From NCBI RefSeq assembly GCF_042646205.1, contig NZ_JBHRTF010000004.1:744001-808000 (forward strand): a stretch of DNA of 64,000 nt. The letters run 5' to 3'. The notes under the pieces are model-generated. The model ran no database searches. It was not told the origin of the DNA and worked only from the letters and a program-made list of their open reading frames with translations. Below, piece by piece: positions 8,240-17,500 of the stretch (the first letter of the stretch is position 1; every line of letters begins with the position of its first letter). The position numbers and the translations under genes are program-made. The DNA comes from Cellvibrio fontiphilus_A (GTDB lineage: Bacteria; Pseudomonadota; Gammaproteobacteria; Pseudomonadales; Cellvibrionaceae).

Positions 8240-9382
8240 TTAGCTGCCGCTATTGAGGCTCAGTTGTTCTTCCTGTTTGGCAAGCAGCGCGGCGTAGGGC
8301 GCTTTAAGGCTAATCAGTTTGCCGCTGTCACTGATGATGTCCAGATGCTCTTGCAAATCGGCATCAATCAAGCGCTGGCTAATTAAAATTTCACCCTTGT
8401 CCGGTTTCAAATAATTATTGTGCTGCACCACAAAATCTTTTAGCAGCGATTTGTTAGAGCTAACCGGCGCCGAAAGTTCATGAACCGCGGCCGCCAAATG
8501 CAAACGCGGGCTGGGGTTCTTGGCGGCAAGGTTGGTAAGCAGTTGTGCGGCGCAAACGGCGCGGAAGCTGCACTCGTAAAAGGCTTCGCCAGTGAAATCA
8601 ATAATCAGTGTTTCACCGGATAACATTTGGCGTTGGCCGTCATATAAATTCAGTACACCTTGCAATTGCTTTTCAAAACGGCGCAATACCGTGGCAAAAC
8701 TTTCGCTGTTGAGTTGCTGGTATAGCTTACTCATGTTGGTGATATCCAAACTCAAACGCACGGAAACCTGTTTGGGGGCTTCCGGTTCGGGTTCAGGAAT
8801 GTCTTGGATGGTGGGCATTTTTTCCACAACGGCCGTGACAATCTCACTGGTGCTAGGCAATTTGGCGGTTAACTGCGACCACCATTGGCGCTGTATCGCC
8901 CACCAAATCACAAGCAGCGAAAAACACACACCGGCCATCCAGAGCAAATAAAAACGATGGTCGCGTTCACTGTGGCGTGGCACGTCCAGGGAGACTTCCA
9001 AATAACCGGCCACATTGTTATGCAAGGCGATAGGTGCAGAGAAATCGTAGCGGCGACCGGTGATGATGTGATTGGGTTTAAAACCACTCTGCACGAGCAG
9101 TTTGTTTTCCACGTTATGGATGGTGGCGCCAATCACATTGGGATATTGGCCAACCTCCAGCAGTATGGCTTGCAGGCTCACCAGATCCTGTTGCAGGGTT
9201 GCATTGACTGCCTGGCGCGCCGCGCTGTTGGCGAGTACCTGACCATAAAGGCCGATGTGATCGCGTTGATTTTGTTCGCTGTTGCTGTAATAAGCCCAGG
9301 CACCAAAAACGCCCAAGGCCATTAAAAGCAGGCTGCAGAGCGTCAATTGAGGGTAGGTTTTATAGGTATTTAGTAAAGCCAT
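8240..9382 (-). CDS. Smp/AhpA-family membrane protein with cyclase-like domain
   Basis: 380 residues. One transmembrane helix lies near residues 13-32 and a second near 150-170, enclosing a periplasmic domain. This is the layout of the Smp/YtjB/AhpA family (PF10144, once linked to hemolysin expression), whose gene sits divergently from serB in enterics and pseudomonads, as it does here. After a Pro/Glu-rich linker, residues from about 210 (VRLSLDITNMSKLYQQL, then GETLIIDFTGE) resemble a class III nucleotide cyclase fold, but I do not see the metal-binding aspartate pair. Catalysis is therefore unlikely or unproven. Molecular function of the family is not established. Confidence 0.7.
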   Translation of the reverse strand: MALLNTYKTYPQLTLCSLLLMALGVFGAWAYYSNSEQNQRDHIGLYGQVLANSAARQAVNATLQQDLVSLQAILLEVGQYPNVIGATIHNVENKLLVQSGFKPNHIITGRRYDFSAPIALHNNVAGYLEVSLDVPRHSERDHRFYLLWMAGVCFSLLVIWWAIQRQWWSQLTAKLPSTSEIVTAVVEKMPTIQDIPEPEPEAPKQVSVRLSLDITNMSKLYQQLNSESFATVLRRFEKQLQGVLNLYDGQRQMLSGETLIIDFTGEAFYECSFRAVCAAQLLTNLAAKNPSPRLHLAAAVHELSAPVSSNKSLLKDFVVQHNNYLKPDKGEILISQRLIDADLQEHLDIISDSGKLISLKAPYAALLAKQEEQLSLNSGS

Positions 9383-9696
9383 GAGTACTTAAGTCCGTAT
9401 GGTCAAAGTTTAACTCCGGGTCCTGCCAGAGCCAGTCAGGGTTGCAGCGCTTTCACGCTGAATTGCGCCAATCAGTGAGAGTCGTTGCACCAGTATTAGT
9501 TGCAAGTCGCATTCCACTCTGTCGTGCAGAATTGCATTCTAGCGCAACTTGGCCTTGCTTGGCGAAACCGCCTATACAGCCAGAAGCGGCTGCGGCGGCT
9601 ACTGTAGCGCTGCGCGTAATTCCGCTAGAATGCGCGGCTTATCTTACCCCGCCGCCCAGCCAGATGAATGTCTGGACGTTATTCTAGTGAGGCACT
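9383..9696. other. Intergenic region between smp and serB
   Basis: 314 bp between divergent genes, expected to hold both promoters. A TAGAAT near 9626 could be a -10 for serB, without a convincing -35. The plus-strand open frame across 9442-9687 has no RBS and no recognisable product, so I do not call a gene. Confidence 0.4.
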
Positions 9697-10926
9697 GTGA
9701 ACGAAATTCTGTTAATCAATGCATCGGGTCAGGACAAGCCCGGCGTAACTCACGCACTGACCCATGCGCTAACCCAGGTGGGCGCCCGTGTATTGGATAT
9801 TGGCCAAGCCGTTATTCACGACACCCTGGCACTGGGCATTTTGGTGGAGCTGCGCCTTTCTGCAGAGGTGCGTGCCGAATTGCTAAATGCTATCCAGCAG
9901 GCGGCCACGGCTTTGGATATTCAGGTGCGCTTCCAAACCATCACCCCGGAGCGCTATGAGCACTGGGCGGAACAGCAGGGCAAGACCCGTCACATAGTTA
10001 CCCTGCTGGCGCGCCAGATAGATGCCAGGATGATTGCCGGCTTGACCGGGATTACCTCCAAACACGGTTTGAATATCGACATGATCAGCCGGCTTTCCGG
10101 GCGTGTATCTCTGGCTGAACTCAATGCCGATGACCTGGCTCAGGGCAGCGCTTGTGTCGAGTTTTCTGTGCGCGGCACACCGGCTGATATGGCGGCGTTG
10201 CGCGCCGACTTTATGGATTTGTCGGCCGAGTTAAATGTGGATGTTGCGTTCCAGCGCGACACGGTTTATCGCCGCAACCGCCGCCTGGTGTGTTTTGATA
10301 TGGACTCCACCTTGATTGATGCCGAGGTGATCGACGAGCTGGCCAAAGCGGCCGGTGTAGGCGAGCAGGTGGCCGAGATCACTGAAGCGGCCATGCGCGG
10401 CGAATTGGATTTCAAACAAAGTTTTGCTCGCCGTATGGCGCTGCTCAAAGGTTTGGATGAATCGGTGCTCGCCGGTATTGCTGCGCAATTGCAATTGAAT
10501 GAAGGCGCAGAAAAATTAATTTCATCGCTTAAAAAACTGGGCTACAAAACCGCAATTTTATCGGGCGGATTTAATTATTTTGGTCGCTACCTGCAAGCTA
10601 AATTAGGCATTGATTATGTCTACGCCAATGAGCTGGATATTGTTGATGGCAAGGTGACCGGCGAAGTAAAAGGCATAGTGGTAGACGGTCAGCGCAAAGC
10701 AGAATTACTGGCGATGCTGGCCAAGCAAGAAGGTATAGCCCTGGAGCAGGTGATTGCCGTGGGTGACGGCGCCAACGATTTGCCCATGCTCAGCGTTGCC
10801 GGTTTGGGCGTTGCCTTTCGCGCAAAACCGCTGGTGAAAGCCTCAGCCGAGCACAATATTTCCAATTTGGGATTGGATGCGATTTTGTATCTGCTCGGTT
10901 TTCGCGAGCGCGACAAATTGCTGTAA
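9697..10926 (+). CDS. serB: Phosphoserine phosphatase SerB
   Basis: 409 residues from a GTG preceded by GAGG. It removes phosphate from L-phosphoserine, the last step of serine synthesis in the cytoplasm. Two N-terminal ACT-type regulatory domains (LLINASGQDKPGVTHALTHA at residues 4-23; RHIVTLLARQIDARMIAGLT near 104) precede a HAD phosphatase domain. HAD motifs are CFDMDSTLID near residue 202, ILSGGF with Ser near 288, and GDGANDLPM near 352. The double-ACT length resembles actinobacterial and pseudomonad SerB rather than the 322-residue E. coli enzyme. It sits between smp (divergent) and fimX (convergent), a conserved order in Pseudomonas. Confidence 0.96.
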   Translation: MNEILLINASGQDKPGVTHALTHALTQVGARVLDIGQAVIHDTLALGILVELRLSAEVRAELLNAIQQAATALDIQVRFQTITPERYEHWAEQQGKTRHIVTLLARQIDARMIAGLTGITSKHGLNIDMISRLSGRVSLAELNADDLAQGSACVEFSVRGTPADMAALRADFMDLSAELNVDVAFQRDTVYRRNRRLVCFDMDSTLIDAEVIDELAKAAGVGEQVAEITEAAMRGELDFKQSFARRMALLKGLDESVLAGIAAQLQLNEGAEKLISSLKKLGYKTAILSGGFNYFGRYLQAKLGIDYVYANELDIVDGKVTGEVKGIVVDGQRKAELLAMLAKQEGIALEQVIAVGDGANDLPMLSVAGLGVAFRAKPLVKASAEHNISNLGLDAILYLLGFRERDKLL

Positions 10927-10988
10927 TGCGTGCGTTAAGTTGACGGTGTGAATAGGGCGGAAGTTGTTAGCGATATGCAAGGTTAACA

Positions 10989-11028
10989 CCCATAAAAAAA
11001 CCGGAGGCAACTCCGGTTTTTTTATGGG
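10989..11028. terminator. Bidirectional terminator between serB and fimX
   Basis: A perfect 18-bp inverted repeat (CCCATAAAAAAACCGGAG with its complement) encloses a GCAA tetraloop. A-runs and T-runs flank the CCGGAG core, so it works as an intrinsic terminator for both convergent genes. Confidence 0.92.
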
Positions 11029-11063
11029 CGCTCAGCCTGTGGCGATTGAGTTGAAGTTTTATT

Positions 11064-13169
11064 TCAAGATTCCATATTGAAATCGTAATTCATACCGGCA
11101 CTCGGTTCCTGTAAGTAGTGACCTTGAATGTAGTGTGCGCCCGCTTGCCACAAGGTGGAGAGCACACTCGCATTTTCCACAAAAGGCACCAAAGTGATTT
11201 TGCTTTCCTCGTTTAATTTTTCAATCAGCTGGATCAGTGTTTCCGGGCTTTCATTGTTGTTCTGAATATCGCTGGTAAAGGAGCCATCGACTTTAATCAT
11301 GCGCGCCGGGACATGGGTCAGGGTGTTAAACGGGTTGAGTGAGCAGCCAAAATTACTGATGGAGAATTGGGTATTTAATTTGTTAATACCTTCCGCAAAA
11401 TGTTTGGCGGCATTGAGGTGATTGGTCACATCAATTTCCTGCGCCTGAAACACTATCGCATCGGGCGCTAGCTTGGCCGCTTTGAAGGCGACGCCCAGCC
11501 ACGGTAGCAAGGTTTCATCACAAAGCGACTGGCGGCTGATGTTGACAATAAGTTTGGTTTTGTTGCCCTTGGCGCGATGCTGCGACAACATCTTGATGGA
11601 TTCCAAAATCACCCAGCGATCAATCTTGGTACAGGCACTGATATTGGAGGCCGCCTCGAAAAAAATGTTGGGCGAAATCTCGGCACCATGTTCATCGATC
11701 ATGCGCAAATAAACTTCGTAATATTCTTCGTCAGATCCGCGCAAACTGATAATCGGCTGGAACAATAAGCGGAAACGATCATTGGCCAAAGCCTGCTGCA
11801 ACACGGCGTTGATATCAATTTTGATATCACCTTTGGGCGCATCGGGTTCAAACAGCATGGCACCGTTGCCGTTATTGCTGCGCACTTTTTCCATCGCCTG
11901 ACGCGCTTGTTCAATCACGGTATTGGTATTGGTCGTTGTTTCATTAATCAGCGAAATACCAATGCTGCAAGTGATCTGCAGGGTTTTATGGTCTATGTCG
12001 ATAATGTGGCCTTCCACATCCTTGCACAGTTGTTGCGCCCGGTTTACCGCCGCATCGGCTTTGAGGTTGTGCACAACCATTGCAAAGGTGGAATCCCCCA
12101 AGCGGGCGATAGTATCGTTAGTGTTGGCTTTGCCGCGCAGCAAGCTGGCGATATCCGCTAATGCCAGGTCAGCGCCGGTAACACCAAAGGTATTTTTTAC
12201 GCGTTCACTGAATTGATCCAGCTCGATAAAAAACAGGCAAGAGTGTTGTTTTTCATCGGCATTGTCGATGGTTTGATCCAGATGGTTTAACAGGTATTGT
12301 CGGTTGTAGACACCTGTCACCACGTCTTGCCATTTGATTTGTTTGAGTTGCGCTTCCAGCTCTTCGTTATTGGAGTGAACCACTGTCGTGGTTGCGGCGC
12401 GTGCGAGGAACTGAATGCAGGGCTCTTCATCATAAGTCACCAGTGAAACTTCAAGGTTGATTGGCGTTTCACTGCCGTCATGTTTTAAGCCGGTAAACGC
12501 AACGCTGCTGGACTCGGCGTCGTCGCCTTTAAACATAAAATCTTTGAGGAAATTTTTGAGCCTGCTTTGATCGCCATCGGCCACCATATCCATGATTGGC
12601 ATGGCTTCAATTTCATCGCGATCCTCATAACCAAACAGCTCGGCAAAAGAATCATTGGCATAGAGATAAAGTCCATCCTGAATAAAAGCGATGGCATCCC
12701 GCGAGCTGTCCAGCAATTGCTGGCTGCGGCGCTCTGCTTCACGGAAACGGCGATCAGTATTGCGGCGCGCCTGGCGCTGCTCGCGGTTTTGTAATTCGCG
12801 ATCAATCACCAGCAGCAGGTGTTGGTCATCATCCAGGTCGATCACATCCACAGCGCCCAAACGCAGCCCTTCCACTACTGCAAAGGGGCTTTCATCTTCA
12901 TCGGCTTCATATTGCAGTATGACGGGTACGTCTTTGTTGAGGCGGCGAATTTGTTTGATAGCGACCGCCGGGGTAGGGGCGGTACTGTTCATGTTGCCTA
13001 TCAGCAAATCCCAGCTTTGTTCCTGGAGTAATTTCACCAGCGCTTCTTCGCTGTCCACATGTTGGGCGCGGCAGGGGTGGCCGGATGCGTGCAGCATACT
13101 GATCAGGCGCTCTGCCTCTGAGCGCTGGTTGTTCAGGATTAGCAGTCGAATCGTATCGTTACTAGTCAT
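11064..13169 (-). CDS. fimX: FimX-like c-di-GMP receptor (REC-PAS-GGDEF-EAL)
   Basis: 701 residues with a response-regulator-like N-terminus (about 8-125), PAS (about 150-260), GGDEF (about 285-430) and EAL (about 455-695). Both catalytic motifs are degenerate: GGDEF reads LGDSTF and EAL reads EVYLRM, as in P. aeruginosa FimX (691 aa), which binds c-di-GMP with its EAL domain and drives polar assembly of type IV pili rather than making or breaking the nucleotide. The C-terminal HYIQGHYLQEPS also fits FimX. The gene is next to serB and downstream of a FimW-like gene, the P. aeruginosa order PA4960-PA4959-PA4958. The REC domain lacks a clear phosphoacceptor setting. The symbol rests on architecture plus synteny. 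Confidence 0.88.
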   Translation of the reverse strand: MTSNDTIRLLILNNQRSEAERLISMLHASGHPCRAQHVDSEEALVKLLQEQSWDLLIGNMNSTAPTPAVAIKQIRRLNKDVPVILQYEADEDESPFAVVEGLRLGAVDVIDLDDDQHLLLVIDRELQNREQRQARRNTDRRFREAERRSQQLLDSSRDAIAFIQDGLYLYANDSFAELFGYEDRDEIEAMPIMDMVADGDQSRLKNFLKDFMFKGDDAESSSVAFTGLKHDGSETPINLEVSLVTYDEEPCIQFLARAATTTVVHSNNEELEAQLKQIKWQDVVTGVYNRQYLLNHLDQTIDNADEKQHSCLFFIELDQFSERVKNTFGVTGADLALADIASLLRGKANTNDTIARLGDSTFAMVVHNLKADAAVNRAQQLCKDVEGHIIDIDHKTLQITCSIGISLINETTTNTNTVIEQARQAMEKVRSNNGNGAMLFEPDAPKGDIKIDINAVLQQALANDRFRLLFQPIISLRGSDEEYYEVYLRMIDEHGAEISPNIFFEAASNISACTKIDRWVILESIKMLSQHRAKGNKTKLIVNISRQSLCDETLLPWLGVAFKAAKLAPDAIVFQAQEIDVTNHLNAAKHFAEGINKLNTQFSISNFGCSLNPFNTLTHVPARMIKVDGSFTSDIQNNNESPETLIQLIEKLNEESKITLVPFVENASVLSTLWQAGAHYIQGHYLQEPSAGMNYDFNMES

Positions 13170-13482
13170 ATGTCCGTTCTATTTTTCTGTCAAACCCGCG
13201 GTGCAGTCTGCCATTGACTATAGCGCGTTTTGGTAAATACGCGGCGCGTCATGCCGTTTTTTACTCGGGTGCGACAGTGGATTTTTAGTGAGATGAGACT
13301 GGTTGATGCCGATAAGTCGAAGAACTCTACCTTGTGTCGCAATTTGCTTGCGTCGACCGGCGTTACTTGGGGGGTTATATTACTGAAATAAGCACTTTGC
13401 TCAACCTAATCATGGGTTTATGAGTTTTGATGCGCGGTTTATGCGATCTGGTCGAGCCTTTTTGAATCCAGCGCAACCGGGC
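13170..13482. other. Intergenic region between fimW and fimX
   Basis: 313 bp separate the fimW stop from the fimX start on the minus strand. The gap is long enough for an independent fimX promoter. I see no hairpin with a U-tract and no credible small gene. Confidence 0.4.
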
Positions 13483-15339
13483 TTATTCCCACACCGAATT
13501 AAAGTCATCCTGTGCGCTGGGCGCTTCTCCGCCAGCGCTCATTAATTCACGGAAGGCAAATTGACTGAAGGCGCCGGTTCCAAATAGGCGCTGGGTTAGT
13601 TGGATGGAAATATCTTTATTGTCGCGGCCATCGGCTTGCGGTTGGCGGTAAAGGCGCGCTTTGTTGTATTCGTGGAAAGAAACCGCATTGGTAATAAGGC
13701 TCGCCGGTTGGTTGATGGCCCGCAGTTCCGGAATTTGCAGGGCGCGTAAGTATTCCGAGAGTGCGCCGGTTTTGTGAACTATGGCGATAGCAACTGGCGT
13801 GGCGTGCGGCGCCATGATTTGGATACCCAACTGGGTGGCGCCCTTGATCTGGTGAGCCCAGCGCACCACACCTATGGACCACTTGTTGCGCCCCGCTTCG
13901 CGCAGGGCAAGTAACTCGCCGGCGCGCACTTGCAGGGGAATTTCACTGCGCCATTCAAGGCCGTAACCGCCGGGGCTGCGATCCACCAGCGGTACCTGAT
14001 AAATCGGGTGCTGCCCCTGGTAATCCACCTTTTCCCGTTCCAACAGTTTTTTCTCAATATTCAGGGTGGATAAACCCGCGCCTTCAAGCCGTGTACCGCG
14101 CACATCAAACGCATCACCCCAGGGGTCGTCGTTACTGATGGCCGTGGTTTTTTTTAGCTGTACACCGCGCTTTTGAAAGATATCGCCTTTCTCACCCGCG
14201 GCAACACCACTGCTGCGGTTGAGGAATAGGTTAAAAGCCTGCTCGCCGGCCAAATGGAAATGGATATTGCTCAGCCCGACGGTGACTTCGATTTCGGCGT
14301 TGACGTCCTGTCGCTCAAAGCTGCGCAATGCCAAATGGCTCCAGGCTTGTTGCAGGTGTTTTAACAGGGCGGCGCTGATGGGGGGCAGCTTGTGTTGTTC
14401 CTGACCCTGGGCGGTGTTTTTAGTTGGGTCATCATTTTTGACTGAGTCATCCAGCGCCTGGATTAGCGGCTGGGTGCGCAGTTCCAGCGCTGCGGCTGTA
14501 TCGGTAACGGCAGCCGGGCGCCAGTGGGATTTATAAAACGGTGGACGATTGCTGTTGGTCAACACCACATAGAGGTTTTCCTGATTCTTGGGGGTGTAAT
14601 CGTCCAGCTCGGCCGTGGCGGCCAGGGTTTCCAGCAATTTATAGGTGTTTTCTATCTCATCCTGACGCAGTTGGTTAGGGCGTGCAGAGGCCAACAATAA
14701 AATGCGCAAATAGCGGTTGTGAATAGTTTTGAGCTGCTGTTGTTGGGGCAGCGAATCCTCAACGGGCAGTTGTGCCACATCCAGCGCGCAAGCAATTTGG
14801 TAAAGCGCGTGTACTTCGCTCCAGACCTGGCCAGCAATGGGCAAATAAAGCTGGTAAGAGCGCAGCATGAGCAGCCCGAGCGCGACCAGCGCGCGGGAAA
14901 TAACCAGCGCTTGCAGCTCTTGTTGTTCGCGTTTTGGCGCCTGACTTTGGCAGAGCTGGCGCACCAACACCAAATAGCCATTAAGGAAATGCTTTTGCAT
15001 GGCCTGGGCGATGGTGGCGGTCTTGAGCGCGGCCTCCGGCAAAATCAGCGGTTGGTTCAAATATTTGCGTGCAAGGCCATCGAGCGTGTGGTGCAGGGGG
15101 ATACGCAGTAGTTCCAGCATCGCCAGGCGGGCTTCAGCCGTGGTGTTTACCCGGCCTATTTCTTGTACTGCCTGATACAGCTGCGCGCTCACCTGCTGAA
15201 CCTGTGTCATAGGCAAGCTGTGCAACCACTCTTTGATTTGCGCCTCTTTGGTGCCGCGACAAAAACTCAACTGCGCCAGATCTTGTGCCGGCACCGCGAG
15301 TTTTTTCAGCAGGGTTTGAATCTCTATTTCCTGGGTCAT
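13483..15339 (-). CDS. fimW: FimW-like PilZ-domain protein
   Basis: 618 residues from the ATG at 15339; an upstream in-frame start would add 56 residues without family character. The first ~400 residues are helical and soluble, with no domain I recognise. The C-terminal part holds a PilZ-like segment: QHPIYQVPLVDRSPGGYGLEW near residue 455 contains the D-x-S-x-x-G c-di-GMP contact motif, though an upstream RxxxR is not obvious. In P. aeruginosa the gene beside fimX (PA4958) encodes FimW, a c-di-GMP effector needed for surface-triggered pilus assembly. The same order and orientation here support the name. No strong SD is visible, and the start codon is less certain than the frame. Confidence 0.72.
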   Translation of the reverse strand: MTQEIEIQTLLKKLAVPAQDLAQLSFCRGTKEAQIKEWLHSLPMTQVQQVSAQLYQAVQEIGRVNTTAEARLAMLELLRIPLHHTLDGLARKYLNQPLILPEAALKTATIAQAMQKHFLNGYLVLVRQLCQSQAPKREQQELQALVISRALVALGLLMLRSYQLYLPIAGQVWSEVHALYQIACALDVAQLPVEDSLPQQQQLKTIHNRYLRILLLASARPNQLRQDEIENTYKLLETLAATAELDDYTPKNQENLYVVLTNSNRPPFYKSHWRPAAVTDTAAALELRTQPLIQALDDSVKNDDPTKNTAQGQEQHKLPPISAALLKHLQQAWSHLALRSFERQDVNAEIEVTVGLSNIHFHLAGEQAFNLFLNRSSGVAAGEKGDIFQKRGVQLKKTTAISNDDPWGDAFDVRGTRLEGAGLSTLNIEKKLLEREKVDYQGQHPIYQVPLVDRSPGGYGLEWRSEIPLQVRAGELLALREAGRNKWSIGVVRWAHQIKGATQLGIQIMAPHATPVAIAIVHKTGALSEYLRALQIPELRAINQPASLITNAVSFHEYNKARLYRQPQADGRDNKDISIQLTQRLFGTGAFSQFAFRELMSAGGEAPSAQDDFNSVWE

Positions 15340-15525
15340 TAAGGCGCCGTGATTAAGGGATCTGAATGATCGCGGGTTATAACTATGTAATTGAATATAG
15401 ACGATTTTAGATCTTTTCGTCTGAATTGCTGGAGCTTCTCGCCAAACTGGATAGAATTGGTCAAAGTTACCATATGCTGCTGGCGGCGCCAGTAAAGACA
15501 ATAACAATAAGTAGAGGTAGGTTTT

Positions 15526-17211
15526 ATGGGGTCTTTGTCGATGAAACTTAAACTGATTTTGCTTGGGCTATTGCCGGGCATCGCCATCCTGATTGTGCTC
15601 CTGTTATTGGTGAGTTCGCGCATGCAGGGCATAGTCGATAAAGACATGGACATACTGCGCAATACCCTGTTGGAGGCGCATAAAACCGAGTTGCGCAATT
15701 CGTTGGATATCGCCAGCTCGCTGATTAAACCCTTCTATGACGCCGCACCCAGTGGCGAATCTGCGCAAAAAGAGCAGGCAATTGCCCTGCTAAAACAGCT
15801 CAAATACGGCAAAGACGGCTACTTCTTTGGCTACGATGGCAATTCAGTGCGGGTTTTTTCCGGCAGCGATAGCGCGCGAATTGGCGATAGTTTCCGCGAC
15901 TACAAAGATGTTAATGGCGTTTTCCTGATTAATGATCTGGTTAAACAGGGGCAGGCCGGCGGTGGTTTTGTTACCTACCACTTTCCCCGTTTGGGGCAGG
16001 GCGAGACGGCTTACCCAAAGCTCAGTTATGCCATTTGGCTGGATAAATGGAACCTGATGTTGGGCACCGGCTTTTACATTGACAGTATCGATGAGGCGGT
16101 GGCCGCAGCCCGTGCAGTGGCTGATGAGCACATCACCGCCACCCTGATGTGGGTATTTGTGGCGGCGTTGATTTTGTTGGCTGCGATAGCTTTGCTCGCC
16201 TTTTACATCGCCAACAAAACCCTGGCACCGCTCAATAGTCTGGTGCATAGCCTTGAGCAAATAGCGCGTGGTGGCGGCGATTTAACCCGCCGGCTCACGC
16301 GCACCAGCAACGATGAAATTGGTGCGGTGATTACCGCGTTCAACAGCTTTGTGGATTCCATCCACGGCATGATCCAGCGCATCCAGCAGCTCACCTTGCA
16401 GGTCGCGAATATTGGCCAGCAAGTGTCGCAGGACACCCGCGCCACTCACCAAACGCTGGATCAACAGCGCGAGCAAACCCTGCAGGTCGCCAGTGCTATT
16501 AATGAAATGGCGGCTTCAGCGGTGGAAGTGGCGCGCAGCACCCAGGAAGCGGCGGCGGCAGCTAACCTGGCTGAATCCACCACCAAAGACGCGCAAACAA
16601 CGGCCAGTAAATCGATTGATAACATTCAGGCGCTTTCCTCGGAAGTGAAGCTTAATACCGATGGTTTGCAGCAATTGCAGCTGGATGTTAACGGGATTGG
16701 CGCCGTGTCCGATGTGATTCGCGCTATTGCCGAGCAGACCAACCTGCTTGCGCTGAATGCCTCTATTGAGGCGGCGCGCGCCGGTGAGCAGGGGCGTGGG
16801 TTTGCGGTAGTGGCCGACGAAGTGCGCGCATTGGCGGCGCGCACCCAGGCCTCAACCCAGGAAATCCAGCAGATGATCCAACGCTTGCAGGCCAGCACCA
16901 GCAACGCGAGCGAGTCGATTAAACGCAGTTTGGTGAAAGGCGATGTGTCGGTGCAAATGGTCTGCGCGACCTCCGATGCACTCAGCGCTATCGACCAGCA
17001 GGTAAGCACTATCAGCCAGCGCGGTTTGCAAATTGCCACCGCAGCCGAGGAGCAGACCCAGGTTATCGAATCCATCAATCAAAACATGCATGCGATTGCC
17101 GATGCCACCGAATCAGCCGGCCGCTACGCCGCGCGCTCGCAAGCCTCTGGTCAGGAATTGGCCAGTGTGGGCAGCGAATTGCAGCAACTGGTTGGCCAGT
17201 TCCGCACCTGA
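15526..17211 (+). CDS. Methyl-accepting chemotaxis protein with Cache sensor
   Basis: 561 residues. A first transmembrane helix (about 8-30) and a second (about 205-228) enclose a periplasmic single-Cache domain with the KYGKDGYFFGYD signature near residue 92. HAMP follows (about 228-285), with a signalling domain containing the conserved hairpin tip (EQTNLLALNASIEAARAGEQ near residue 404). Cache domains of this type usually bind small organic ligands; the ligand here cannot be predicted. An ATG five codons later is an alternative start. It is divergent from fimW and stands alone, so it probably feeds a chemosensory array encoded elsewhere. Confidence 0.93.
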   Translation: MGSLSMKLKLILLGLLPGIAILIVLLLLVSSRMQGIVDKDMDILRNTLLEAHKTELRNSLDIASSLIKPFYDAAPSGESAQKEQAIALLKQLKYGKDGYFFGYDGNSVRVFSGSDSARIGDSFRDYKDVNGVFLINDLVKQGQAGGGFVTYHFPRLGQGETAYPKLSYAIWLDKWNLMLGTGFYIDSIDEAVAAARAVADEHITATLMWVFVAALILLAAIALLAFYIANKTLAPLNSLVHSLEQIARGGGDLTRRLTRTSNDEIGAVITAFNSFVDSIHGMIQRIQQLTLQVANIGQQVSQDTRATHQTLDQQREQTLQVASAINEMAASAVEVARSTQEAAAAANLAESTTKDAQTTASKSIDNIQALSSEVKLNTDGLQQLQLDVNGIGAVSDVIRAIAEQTNLLALNASIEAARAGEQGRGFAVVADEVRALAARTQASTQEIQQMIQRLQASTSNASESIKRSLVKGDVSVQMVCATSDALSAIDQQVSTISQRGLQIATAAEEQTQVIESINQNMHAIADATESAGRYAARSQASGQELASVGSELQQLVGQFRT

Positions 17212-17454
17212 TTTGCATTGTTTTGGTGCGCATCTTGGATTGATGTGGCGATTTGGGCTTGAGGCTTGTGTGCTGAAATGCACCATTCGACACCAAGCCT
17301 GTGCCCAGTTGCCTGATTAATGCATTTCAATGAAGCAAAAAACCGGGCGAGAGGTTTTACGGGTGGCTGAGTTTGGGCTAAAAATCGCCAAGTGAAATAA
17401 AAATATACCTATTAATCAGTAAGTTACATCGCCTTGTCGCAGTTGGCTTGGCAC

Positions 17455-17470
17455 TGGCATAGCGCTTGCA
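17455..17470 (+). promoter_or_regulatory. Sigma-54 promoter of the nitrate reductase fusion gene
   Basis: TGGCATAGCGCTTGCA matches the -24/-12 consensus (TGGCAC, N5, TTGCA) at all key bases, with GG and GC ten bases apart. Transcription would begin near 17481, which excludes the upstream ATG at 17483 and supports the start at 17501. Sigma-54 dependence fits nitrogen control through NtrC. Confidence 0.8.
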
Positions 17471-17500
17471 AAACTCCTGGTAATGAGGAGTTGCAAGCTT

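Noticed and set aside
9442..9687. Possible 81-residue protein upstream of serB
   Set aside because: No SD, unusual composition and no recognisable family; more likely promoter DNA.
11064..13169. Active diguanylate cyclase or phosphodiesterase
   Set aside because: Both GGDEF and EAL signature residues are replaced (LGDSTF, EVYL).
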